Assembly: GCA_049290495.1 (NCBI GenBank)
Contig: JBATNV010000099.1
Location: 1-64,000, forward strand
Direction of reading: 5' to 3'
Source of the DNA: SHZI01 sp049290495
Lineage (GTDB): Bacteria > Pseudomonadota > Gammaproteobacteria > Steroidobacterales > GCA-2729495
DNA length: 64,000 bases
Shown here: positions 26,556 through 33,688 of the stretch, piece after piece
How positions within the stretch are numbered: position 1 is the first letter of the stretch
How the letters are laid out: every line of letters starts with the position of its first letter
Made by a program: the position numbers and the translations under genes
Notes under the pieces: model-generated
Databases searched by the model: none
What the model was told of the DNA's origin: nothing
What the model saw: only the letters and a program-made list of their open reading frames with translations

Positions 26556-27395
26556 TCAAGGTCCTTCCGCTTGACCGACATCTGGCTTGAGGGGCTCAGC
26601 ATCTTCGTAGTAGTACAGACCGACACCCAGCGTCACTACGTCGACAGACGAGGGGTCAGATCCAATTTCTGAAAAATAGTCGTCTATTTCTTCCGAAAAC
26701 TCACCCATACGCTTCCGCAGCTGCTGCTCAACCTCGTACCGCCGACTTGCCGGTATAGCGCGATTCTGCACGACACGCTGAAATCTGCGTTCATCTGCTG
26801 GAATCAGTGTGGTGTTATGCGCCACAGTCATGGCTACCGGGCGCAGACCGAATAACAAACCCTGCAACAGCCGGTCGCCCGCCTCAATGGGTACATAATA
26901 GCGCCGCTGCACAACCAGCAGGCCTTCTGCGTCCTCCACTACAGCACCAACACGCTTCAACTCAGCGCGGATTGCTCCTGGCGGAATATCACTGACACAG
27001 GAATTTACGAGGCTGGAGAATGATGTAGGGCCAACATCGAAGGTCAGTGCCTTCGGTGCACCAGGCGCACTGCAGAAGCGGGATTCTGAGTGCCAAACAT
27101 GAAGTACTTCTGCCGGTGCACTGTGGCCGACAGCGGACGGCAATGTAGTCTGCAACTTAAGCGACCTGATCCGCCGCACCTCTTTTCTGGTCAGACCGGT
27201 CATCGCAGCAACTCTAGAAACATTCGTCTGACGACCTCGTAAGCCAAACTCTTCAGATGCCGCCTCTACAAATGCCGTTTTGGAAATATCGGAGAACTCC
27301 CGGTACCCAACCCCAAAGCGCAACAAGATAGAAGCGACCGGCCGCATAACAGCAAGAATTGCAGCAAACAGTGTTTTCTGGTCACTATCCGTCAT
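26556..27395 (-). CDS. DUF6502 family protein A
   Basis: Uncharacterised protein of 279 residues, cytoplasmic by the absence of a signal or membrane segment. Conserved with its paralogue at 28238: MTDxxxxTLxxAxxxxxRPxxxILLRxGVxYxEF near the N terminus, FVEAAS, a helix-turn-helix-like stretch (RVAAMTGLTRKEVRRIRSL, about residues 60-78), a second winged-helix-like part around ELKRVGAVVEDAEGLLVVQRRYYVP, and a C-terminal LGVGLYYYEDAEP. The pattern suggests a tandem winged-helix DNA-binding protein; that is inference. It points away from its paralogue across a long non-coding stretch and has more A/T-rich codons than its neighbours. Confidence 0.8.
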   Translation of the reverse strand: MTDSDQKTLFAAILAVMRPVASILLRFGVGYREFSDISKTAFVEAASEEFGLRGRQTNVSRVAAMTGLTRKEVRRIRSLKLQTTLPSAVGHSAPAEVLHVWHSESRFCSAPGAPKALTFDVGPTSFSSLVNSCVSDIPPGAIRAELKRVGAVVEDAEGLLVVQRRYYVPIEAGDRLLQGLLFGLRPVAMTVAHNTTLIPADERRFQRVVQNRAIPASRRYEVEQQLRKRMGEFSEEIDDYFSEIGSDPSSVDVVTLGVGLYYYEDAEPLKPDVGQAEGP

Positions 27396-27511
27396 CGTAG
27401 CAATGCCTGCTCCTCGCGAATCCGCATGCCAAACGACCCGCGCAACGTAAACTGCACAATCGGCAAACTATTCACCATAACTCGCAGTCTAGACGCCGAC
27501 TCGACTTTAGA

Positions 27512-27635
27512 TGGCGCAGTAAAAAATGGTAGCCGTCCGGTATTGTAACGGCCTTAATGACCAACTGGTTTGGGGACTGGGCGGACATTAGGCTCCACCA
27601 GGTTTTCCTTGGTCATTTTTTTACTCACTGCGCCA
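27512..27635. repeat. 124-base inverted-repeat element
   Basis: The left arm TGGCGCAGTAAAAAATG (27512-27528) matches the reverse complement of the right arm (27614-27635) except for a four-base insertion and one extra A. Inside, ATGACCAA (27557-27564) pairs perfectly with TTGGTCAT (27609-27616). It could be a small non-autonomous mobile element, a structured RNA or a long regulatory site. Confidence 0.5.
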
Positions 27636-27677
27636 GGTTTCGCTAACCACCTAGAGCGTGGAAATCCTAATGAATCA

Positions 27678-27706
27678 TGGCGGTTCAACTCGTCGTACCA
27701 CCGCCA
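27678..27706. repeat. Stem-loop with 7-bp perfect stem
   Basis: TGGCGGT (27678-27684) and ACCGCCA (27700-27706) flank a 15-base loop. It lies between CTAACC (27643) and GGTTAG (27734), which could pair as an outer stem. Confidence 0.4.
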
Positions 27707-28095
27707 ACCATTGAATCACTCGACATCGGCAATTGGTTAGTGAAGCCCGGCCGCTTCGAGTTGCCCTAGGCAATCGCTAACCCTCGACCGCTAGCCTAGG
27801 CCAGCGGCGGGCGCGGTCCGCCATCGCTTGCCGAACTTCGGCATCTTAGCCACATCGCCATTTCGACAGGCCACGTCATCAGTTACGCAGTGGATACGAC
27901 ATCGAGCACCCCATGAGTGCTGGTCCCGTCGCGCATGGCGCAGTCAATCGATTCGGCTGCTTTTTGCAATAATTTGTTCGAATCCTTCTGCGGCCTGAAT
28001 TCGACATGCACTGCCTCATACCGACACCGCTTCTTGACATAATTCAGACGCCATTGGTTCGACCAGGCGCCATTTCTGGGGATTTCATGAAGTTA

Positions 28096-28126
28096 TTGAC
28101 GTTTCCAGACACAGGTTATGTATACT
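28096..28126 (+). promoter_or_regulatory. Possible promoter of DUF6502 protein B
   Basis: TTGACG at 28096-28101 and TATACT at 28121-28126, with a 19-base spacer that is longer than ideal. It is about 110 bases upstream of the preferred start codon. Confidence 0.25.
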
Positions 28127-28237
28127 CCGCCGGCAAGGGCCTTTGTTACATAACAACGGAATGCGACCCAGCCTTTCTAAGAGCAAATAAGAATCATGGC
28201 TGCCGTTCTTACCGCAGATGGATGGCCGGTCTGGACA

Positions 28238-29068
28238 ATGACCGACAAGATAAAAGAAACGCTTCTTGGTGCGTTCCGGCAGCTGCTGAGGCCGCTAATC
28301 AGGATCTTGCTCCGAAATGGCGTTTCATATGGCGAATACGCTGAAATAGCCAAGAAAGTCTTCGTTGAAGTTGCGTCCAAGAATCTCCTATTTGGAAAGG
28401 AACAACTTACAAGTGCCCGGCTAGCAATCTTGACAGGGCTAACGAAGAGCGAGGTTGATCGCGTTCTTCAAGATCTCTCATCAACCAATTCTCCTTCAAC
28501 AGCGAATTTGAATCGTGTCGGTCGCCTTCTGGCTGGCTGGCACCAGGATCCTGAATTTACTGGGCCCTATGGACTACCGCTTGAGCTGGCAGTCACAAGT
28601 TCGGCCACTAGCTTCCAGACGCTGAATCAGCGCTACGGCGGCGACCTATCCGCCGAAGAAATGCTTGAAGAACTTCAACGAATCGGAGCAGTGATAGTGG
28701 TCGCTGCAAATCGGGTTCGGGTGCTCACGCGGTCGTACATTCCTGCTGAGGCTGATCCGGCTGCAATGCAGTTTATGGGTGTAGCTCTCCGGGATTTAGC
28801 AGAAACGCTCGACTACAACCTGAACCCCGACCTTGAAGGCGGTTTTTTTGAGCGTCGGGTTTGGACTCCTATCGGGATTGACCCCGTGGACATCCCCGAA
28901 TTTGACAAGTTGGTTCAAAAATATGGTCAGCAATTTTTGGAAGCACTGGACAACCATCTAACTGCGAAAGAAACAGATGCGGAGGCGATGGCTCCTAGCG
29001 AAAAAGTGCGCGTCGGCGTTGGTGTTTATATGTTTTCTGATGCAAATCGAACTTTTCATGACGAATAA
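28238..29068 (+). CDS. DUF6502 family protein B
   Basis: Second member of the same uncharacterised family, 276 residues. The start at 28238 is chosen because MTDKIKETLLGAFRQLLRP then aligns position by position with the start of the paralogue at 27395; an in-frame ATG exists at 28196. Shared features are RPxxxILLRxGVxYxEY, FVEVASK, the helix-turn-helix-like ARLAILTGLTKSEVDRVLQDL (about residues 59-79), ELQRIGAVIVVAANRVRVLTRSYIP and the C-terminal VRVGVGVYMFSDA. Probably a DNA-binding regulator by inference. The AIGGTR-repeat protein follows on the same strand after 51 bases, so the two may be one transcription unit. Confidence 0.8.
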   Translation: MTDKIKETLLGAFRQLLRPLIRILLRNGVSYGEYAEIAKKVFVEVASKNLLFGKEQLTSARLAILTGLTKSEVDRVLQDLSSTNSPSTANLNRVGRLLAGWHQDPEFTGPYGLPLELAVTSSATSFQTLNQRYGGDLSAEEMLEELQRIGAVIVVAANRVRVLTRSYIPAEADPAAMQFMGVALRDLAETLDYNLNPDLEGGFFERRVWTPIGIDPVDIPEFDKLVQKYGQQFLEALDNHLTAKETDAEAMAPSEKVRVGVGVYMFSDANRTFHDE

Positions 29069-29119
29069 ATCCCTCAAGTGCCGCTAACGAATAAAAATGA
29101 ATACACAGGGGAAATTGCA

Positions 29120-30010
29120 ATGACGTTCTACCTCCAGGCTGATGACAGCACTGACCACTCGTACGCAAAGGTGGCACCCAGACTTAGACCGACCTACGCA
29201 GCCGTATTTCTCGGGGTAGCGCTTCTTCTGGTCAATAGCGGCACGCTCATGGCAGCGCAGCTGATTAGCGCTACGAAGGTCGTTGTTATTGACACCCAGA
29301 GCGCATCGCTTACGCGTGAATCTGACTCCGAGCTAACGGCAATTGGTGGTACACGGGCCAAGGCGATCGGCGGTACGCGAGCGAAGGCAATTGGTGGTAC
29401 GCGCGCCAAGGCGATCGGTGGTACGCGAGCGAAGGCAATTGGTGGTACGCGCGCCAAAGCGATCGGTGGTACGCGCGCCAAAGCGATCGGTGGTACGCGA
29501 GCGAAGGCAATTGGTGGCACAAGGTTACTCGCTGTAGGAGATACGGAACTTCAGTTAGCTTCTGCCTCTAGGCCTGCTGACGTGGCCTTTAGCCCCGACG
29601 ATTCAGCTACGTTTGAGTTCGCTCCCGTTAGCTTCATGGGCGATGAATATGACTGGATTGCAATTGGTCCGCTACAGAACATGATGCAAGGTAGGGCATC
29701 AGTTCTCGGCTACACCATGCAATTCACGGACGAGAATGGGCTGCAATCGCTCTTCAACAACCAGAGCATGGTCGTAATTGGACGGCGTCATAGCGATGGC
29801 GAAACCGTTTCGCTTGAAACCAACGATACTTTCGTTTCCGGTGTTACCGAGGTTGTCACTACGGCTCAGGTTAAGGCCATCGACGCTTCGACTGGGCTAC
29901 TGACGCTGACCAGCGGTGTGACGGTTGACTATACCCAGCTGCTTTCGAACCCGGATCAGACAAGCATCCATCAAGGTGACTTTGTATTTGTGCAGGGGCA
30001 TCTATACTAA
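29120..30010 (+). CDS. AIGGTR-repeat protein, exported or membrane-anchored
   Basis: Unrecognised protein of 296 residues. Start at MTFYLQ is favoured by AGGGG about nine bases upstream; an earlier in-frame codon exists at 29078. A hydrophobic segment at about residues 26-46 ending in LMAAQ is a signal peptide or anchor. Residues 74-129 are seven perfect AIGGTRAK octapeptides and 130-135 an eighth AIGGTR. The C-terminal half (about 165-296) looks like small beta-barrel units: VLGYTMQF, VVIGRRHSDGE, AQVKAIDASTGLLTL...GVTVDYTQLL and a closing GDFVFVQGHLY, reminiscent of DUF5666 OB-like domains. No enzymatic motif is visible. It is followed by a strong terminator. Confidence 0.75.
   Translation: MTFYLQADDSTDHSYAKVAPRLRPTYAAVFLGVALLLVNSGTLMAAQLISATKVVVIDTQSASLTRESDSELTAIGGTRAKAIGGTRAKAIGGTRAKAIGGTRAKAIGGTRAKAIGGTRAKAIGGTRAKAIGGTRLLAVGDTELQLASASRPADVAFSPDDSATFEFAPVSFMGDEYDWIAIGPLQNMMQGRASVLGYTMQFTDENGLQSLFNNQSMVVIGRRHSDGETVSLETNDTFVSGVTEVVTTAQVKAIDASTGLLTLTSGVTVDYTQLLSNPDQTSIHQGDFVFVQGHLY
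29339..29524 (+). repeat. 24-bp tandem repeat coding AIGGTRAK (about 7.75 copies)
   Basis: In-frame minisatellite of 24-base units. Two synonymous versions partly alternate: GCAATTGGTGGTACG-type units ending CGCGCCAA(A/G), and GCGATCGGTGGTACG-type units ending CGAGCGAAG. Alternation implies that a 48-base pair of units was duplicated. The reverse strand is also open through the array, which is a by-product of the codon pattern. Confidence 0.95.
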
Positions 30011-30050
30011 GGACAATCTGCCAAAGACATTTAGGACTCGGCTTTTGCCA

Positions 30051-30080
30051 AAAAAAGCCCTGCAGTAGCAGGGCTTTTTT
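30051..30080 (+). terminator. Intrinsic terminator after the AIGGTR-repeat gene
   Basis: Perfect 13-bp stem AAAAAAGCCCTGC / GCAGGGCTTTTTT with an AGTA loop, 40 bases after the stop codon. The A-tract and T-tract make it suitable in both directions, but only the plus strand has a gene ending here. Confidence 0.92.
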
Positions 30081-30192
30081 ATGAAGAACAGAAGCATCGA
30101 TCGATGCAATCACATCTATTCTGCTTTATGCAGAATAGAGCAACCAGTGTTTGTAGAGTTTCTAAATTGTCAGAAAACAACACCCATTAACC

Positions 30193-30708
30193 ATGGACCC
30201 CATACTCAGCCTGATCATCCGCATGGGCCTCAGCATCCTGTTCGCGACAGCGGCGGTTTCCAAGCTCCGCAATCGCCGGGATTTCTATGCTGCCATGCTC
30301 GCATATCAGTTGCTGCCGCCGCGATGGGCAATGAGCCTGGCGGATATTCTGCCATGGGCTGAAGCGGCAATCGCCACCGGATTGATACTGGACGTTAACG
30401 GCGCACTACCCGCCGCTGCGAGCCTGCTTTTGATCTATGCACTCGCTATGGCGGTGAATCTCGCTCGTGGGAGACGCGACCTTGATTGTGGCTGTGGCGG
30501 CGCTCCGCAGCCGCTGAACGTCTGGCTGGTTGGCCGTAATCTGCTCCTGGCAGGGGCCGCATTGGCAGGATCGTTCTCGCCTGCGGGCAGCCTTACCTGG
30601 AAACCAGTCGATGCGCTGATTGTCGCCAGCGCGGTCAGCGTCCTGGCACTTATTTATGTCAGCAGTCACCGCATTCTGGCTAAACGCACGGGAGGAAATC
30701 GCAAATAG
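30193..30708 (+). CDS. MauE/DoxX-like membrane protein
   Basis: Membrane protein of 171 residues with four to five helices, matching the MauE family (methylamine utilisation, DoxX-like superfamily). A conserved cysteine motif DCGCGG occurs at about residues 98-103 between helices three and four. In methylamine users MauE helps mature the dehydrogenase beta subunit together with the thioredoxin-like MauD. No mau genes are nearby, so this is an orphan, perhaps in another disulfide or quinone-linked process. It ends close to the convergent tRNA-Lys. Confidence 0.8.
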   Translation: MDPILSLIIRMGLSILFATAAVSKLRNRRDFYAAMLAYQLLPPRWAMSLADILPWAEAAIATGLILDVNGALPAAASLLLIYALAMAVNLARGRRDLDCGCGGAPQPLNVWLVGRNLLLAGAALAGSFSPAGSLTWKPVDALIVASAVSVLALIYVSSHRILAKRTGGNRK

Positions 30709-30731
30709 TGCCGATATTTGGAGTATCGAAT

Positions 30732-30807
30732 TGGTGGGCCGTGATGGACTCGAACCATCGACCAACGGATTAAAAGTCCGATGCTCTACCACCTGAGCTA
30801 ACGGCCC
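30732..30807 (-). tRNA. tRNA-Lys(TTT)
   Basis: Full 76-base cloverleaf including an encoded CCA. The acceptor stem starts GGGCCGT, the anticodon loop is CTTTTAA with anticodon TTT, and the T arm contains GGTTCGAGTCC. It lies between the mauE-like gene and queC on the minus strand. Confidence 0.97.
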
Positions 30808-30851
30808 ATATCGGGTATCGGGCGCCGCGAGGGCTTTGGACGCGCGGCATT

Positions 30852-31556
30852 CTATGTCGGCAGGTCTGGATCAGGCAAACGATAGCGGGTCGGATCCGGA
30901 ATTCCCGCTGCCATAAAGCCGGCATGGCGAAGGCGGCAGGCATCGCAGCGCCTGCAGGCCGCACCATCTTCAGTCGCCTGATAGCAGGACACCGTCAGTG
31001 CGAAGTCGACCCCGAGGCGGATTCCTTCGCTCACGATGGCGGCCTTGCTCATCGCGAGCAGCGGCGCATGGAGTTCAATGGACTGGCCCTCGACACCACG
31101 ACGCGTGGCGAGATCGGCGAGTCGCTGGAATGCCTGCAGGTATTCCAGCCGGCAATCGGGATAGCCGGAGTAATCGACGGCATTCACACCAGTATAGATA
31201 CGATCAGCGTCCAGCACTTCTGCCCAACCGAGCGCAAAGGACAGAAATACCGTATTCCGTGCCGGTACATAGGTGACCGGGATACCCTCGCCCGGCTTGT
31301 CCGGCACGGCGATTCTGCTGTCGGTCAGCGCAGAGCCGCCGATCTCACCGAGACCAATCGTGAGAGTGCGATGCTCGACCGCACCGAGCCGCTCAGCAAG
31401 CGTGGCGGCCGCATGTAGCTCGGCGCGATGTCGCTGACCGTAGTCAAAACTGAGCGCGTGACAGGCAAATCCGTCATGACGGGCCATCGCCAGGCAGACA
31501 GCAGAGTCCATCCCCCCGGAAAGCAGCACGACGGCACGTCTGTTCTGCCCTGACAT
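30852..31556 (-). CDS. queC: 7-cyano-7-deazaguanine synthase
   Basis: Converts 7-carboxy-7-deazaguanine to preQ0 with ATP and ammonia in queuosine synthesis. The 234 residues carry the PP-loop SGGMDSAVCLA at about 14-24 and the zinc-binding cysteine group CYQATEDGAACRRCDACRLRHAGF near residues 190-213. It lies two bases downstream of queE, so both are one operon. Confidence 0.96.
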   Translation of the reverse strand: MSGQNRRAVVLLSGGMDSAVCLAMARHDGFACHALSFDYGQRHRAELHAAATLAERLGAVEHRTLTIGLGEIGGSALTDSRIAVPDKPGEGIPVTYVPARNTVFLSFALGWAEVLDADRIYTGVNAVDYSGYPDCRLEYLQAFQRLADLATRRGVEGQSIELHAPLLAMSKAAIVSEGIRLGVDFALTVSCYQATEDGAACRRCDACRLRHAGFMAAGIPDPTRYRLPDPDLPT

Positions 31557-31558
31557 GC

Positions 31559-32200
31559 TCAGTGCCCCGGCGCATCGCCCCAGAGGTACTTATGCAGCTG
31601 CAGCTGGAAGCGCACCGGCAATTGGTCAGCAAGCACCCATTCCGCCAGCTCCCGGGCTGGCAGCTGCCCCCAGGACGGCGAGAACAGTACCTCACACCGG
31701 CTGTCCAGTTGACGCTCGGCCAGCACGTTCCTTGACCAGTCGTAATCGGCCCGGCTGCAGATCACGAATTTGATCTGATCCTCTTGCTTCAGCAGCGGAA
31801 TATTTTCCCAGAGGTTTCGTTCGCTCTCGCCAGAGTCCGGCGTTTTGATATCCAGCACCACGGTAACGCGCGTATCAACCGCCGAGATGTCGAGCGCCCC
31901 GCTCGTCTCAAGCGAGACCGCGTAGCCCGCATCAGCCAATGCAGCCAGTAGCGCGAGGCACGCCGGCTGCGCAAGCGGCTCACCACCGGTCACACACACG
32001 TAACGGACAGCAAAGCTCCGTACCCGATCGAGAATCTCAGCAACGCTCTGCCGAGTCCCACCCTGGAAGGCATAACTCGTATCGCAATAGACACAGCGGA
32101 GTGGGCAGCCGGTAAGTCGCACGAAGGCCGTCGGATAGCCGGCAGGGCGCGACTCGCCCTGCAGCGAATGGAATATCTCGGTGATACGCAGGGATGACAC
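31559..32200 (-). CDS. queE: 7-carboxy-7-deazaguanine synthase
   Basis: Radical SAM enzyme making the deazapurine ring for queuosine. The cluster-binding motif CPLRCVYC (C-x3-C-x2-C) is at about residues 32-39, preceded by the substrate-loop EIFHSLQGESRPAGYPTAFVRLTG. Glycine-rich VTGGEPLAQPA follows. Length of 213 residues is normal. QueD and QueF are not in the window. Confidence 0.95.
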   Translation of the reverse strand: MSSLRITEIFHSLQGESRPAGYPTAFVRLTGCPLRCVYCDTSYAFQGGTRQSVAEILDRVRSFAVRYVCVTGGEPLAQPACLALLAALADAGYAVSLETSGALDISAVDTRVTVVLDIKTPDSGESERNLWENIPLLKQEDQIKFVICSRADYDWSRNVLAERQLDSRCEVLFSPSWGQLPARELAEWVLADQLPVRFQLQLHKYLWGDAPGH

Positions 32201-32242
32201 GGCTGTCTGCGCGGCGGGACGGGCGACCGGATCGCAAACCGG

Positions 32243-33055
32243 CTAGGTGCCCTCGCTGCGCATGGCCTCCAGTCGCTGGCCGGCAAGGCGTGCTGCGGTG
32301 GTTTCCGGATAACTGGCCACCACGGCCTGCAGGGACTTGCGGGCTGCCGCATAGCGCTTCAGCTCATAATTGCAATAACCGATCTTGAGCAGCGCATCGG
32401 GAATCTTGCGTGACTTCGGGTACTTGTCTACGACGATGGTGAATTCTGCCAGGGCCTTTTCGTAGCGCTGACGGACATAGTCGGTTTCAGCCAGCCAGTA
32501 CTGCGCGTTGTCGATCAGCGAGCTCTCGGGAAAAGCCACCAAAAACTGGCTCAGCGCTGCGTTGGCTTCCTTGTGACGGCCCTGTTTGAGTAACTCAAAT
32601 GCAGCCTGATAGTTCGCGCGGTCGCTGCCACCCGGCACCGGCAGCTGGCCTGATTTTAACTGCTTGCCGTCGAGTACGCTTGTACCTTCAGCCTGCATGC
32701 TGCCGCGCTCGGCAGCAGACTTCTCGATGCCCTGCAGACGCTGGTCTACATCCTGATACTGCTGCTTTTGCGCCGTATTGGCCTGCTCAAGCTGGAACTG
32801 CAGTTGCTCAACCTGCCCGCGCAGCGTCTTGCTGTCGGCCTGCAGCTGCTCGATCTGTTTAAGGATATTTACCAGACCATCACTGTCGACCACCCGCTCT
32901 ACCCGGGTCAGCCGGGAATCAAGCTCTGACAGCTTGATATAGGTCGGGTCTTCCTCTGCGGGCGTGAGCGCACACCCCGCCCCCAGGGTCGCAACCAGGA
33001 GGGCTGCGGCCAGGGGCGGGTGGAACAAGTACCTGTGGATTCGGAACTGCAGCAT
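32243..33055 (-). CDS. cpoB: Cell division coordinator CpoB (YbgF)
   Basis: Periplasmic partner of the Tol-Pal system that coordinates outer-membrane constriction with PBP1B. The 270 residues have a signal sequence, an N-terminal coiled coil for trimerisation at about 40-115 (DSRLTRVERVVDSDGLVNILKQIEQL and following), a linker and C-terminal TPR repeats from about 145 (YQAAFELLKQGRHKEANAALSQFL...). Last gene of tolQRAB-pal-cpoB, 15 bases after pal. Confidence 0.94.
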   Translation of the reverse strand: MLQFRIHRYLFHPPLAAALLVATLGAGCALTPAEEDPTYIKLSELDSRLTRVERVVDSDGLVNILKQIEQLQADSKTLRGQVEQLQFQLEQANTAQKQQYQDVDQRLQGIEKSAAERGSMQAEGTSVLDGKQLKSGQLPVPGGSDRANYQAAFELLKQGRHKEANAALSQFLVAFPESSLIDNAQYWLAETDYVRQRYEKALAEFTIVVDKYPKSRKIPDALLKIGYCNYELKRYAAARKSLQAVVASYPETTAARLAGQRLEAMRSEGT

Positions 33056-33070
33056 GCCGGGCTCCAGGGC

Positions 33071-33610
33071 TTACTGCCCGTAGACGATCTCAACGCGACG
33101 ATTCAGCGACCAGGCTTCTTCGTCGTCACCCGTGACTGCCGGGCGCTCCTCACCAAAGCTGACCGTAGCGATCTGGTCTGAAACGGCCCCCTGCAGCAGC
33201 AGGACATTGCGCACAGCCTGTGCGCGCTTCTCGCCCAGACCAATGTTGTACTCGCGGCTGCCGCGTTCATCGGCATGACCTTCCAGCCGGACCTTTGACG
33301 ACGGGTTAGCGGAAAGATACTTGCCGTGTGCCTGCAGCACTGCGTTGTACTCCGACTTGACGTCGAAACGGTCGTATTCAAAGTAAATGATGCGGTTTTC
33401 CTGTGATGCACCCGGTCCACCCAGCGCACTGCCACCCAGCGCACTACCCTGGCCGGCACCACCCTCATTCACACCGGATGACACTGCGCCGGCGGTCTGC
33501 GTACCGGTGGAGCCGGCAGCATTCTCGTCAACCGTCGATTTGGACGGACCAGCACACGCTGCCAGCAGCGCAACGGTCAGCAGTGCAGCAACACTCTTCA
33601 GAATAGTCAT
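33071..33610 (-). CDS. pal: Peptidoglycan-associated lipoprotein
   Basis: Outer-membrane lipoprotein that binds peptidoglycan and TolB. The lipobox is LAAC with Cys19. A flexible linker rich in Gly, Ser and Ala follows and includes the small internal duplication GSALGGSALGG. The OmpA-C domain (about 70-178) has IIYFEYDRFDVKSEY, the peptidoglycan-binding GHADERGSREYN and LGEKRAQAVRN. Length 179 residues is typical. Confidence 0.97.
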   Translation of the reverse strand: MTILKSVAALLTVALLAACAGPSKSTVDENAAGSTGTQTAGAVSSGVNEGGAGQGSALGGSALGGPGASQENRIIYFEYDRFDVKSEYNAVLQAHGKYLSANPSSKVRLEGHADERGSREYNIGLGEKRAQAVRNVLLLQGAVSDQIATVSFGEERPAVTGDDEEAWSLNRRVEIVYGQ

Positions 33611-33688
33611 GGACGCAAACTCCTAATTAAGACTCAGGAAAAAACCGTATAAAAATTGCCCTGCCGCTGATCCAGCCGGAAGGCCCGC

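Larger units (their letters stand above)
27396..28237. other. Long structured non-coding region between DUF6502 paralogues
   Basis: About 840 bases with no credible gene on either strand. It contains a 124-base element bounded by imperfect inverted repeats (27512-27635) with a perfect inner stem, a second stem-loop at 27678-27706, two copies of CGCTAACC (27641 and 27775), a second copy of ATGGCGCAGT (27935-27944), and small CCTAGG-centred palindromes around 27765-27802. Both DUF6502 promoters should lie here. Confidence 0.6.

Noticed and set aside
27641..27782. Possible integron attC site from CTAACC...GGTTAG arms with an inner stem
   Set aside because: The outer words do not fit the RYYYAAC / GTTRRRY core consensus, there is no integrase of the IntI type and no cassette frame; kept only as an inverted-repeat region.
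29194..29520. Minus-strand frame with proline-rich PPIALARV repeats over the AIGGTR array
   Set aside because: Open only because the repeat unit has no stop in that frame; the plus-strand gene has the ribosome site, signal segment and terminator.
29339..29524. Possible CRISPR array
   Set aside because: Units are contiguous 24-mers in frame with no spacers.
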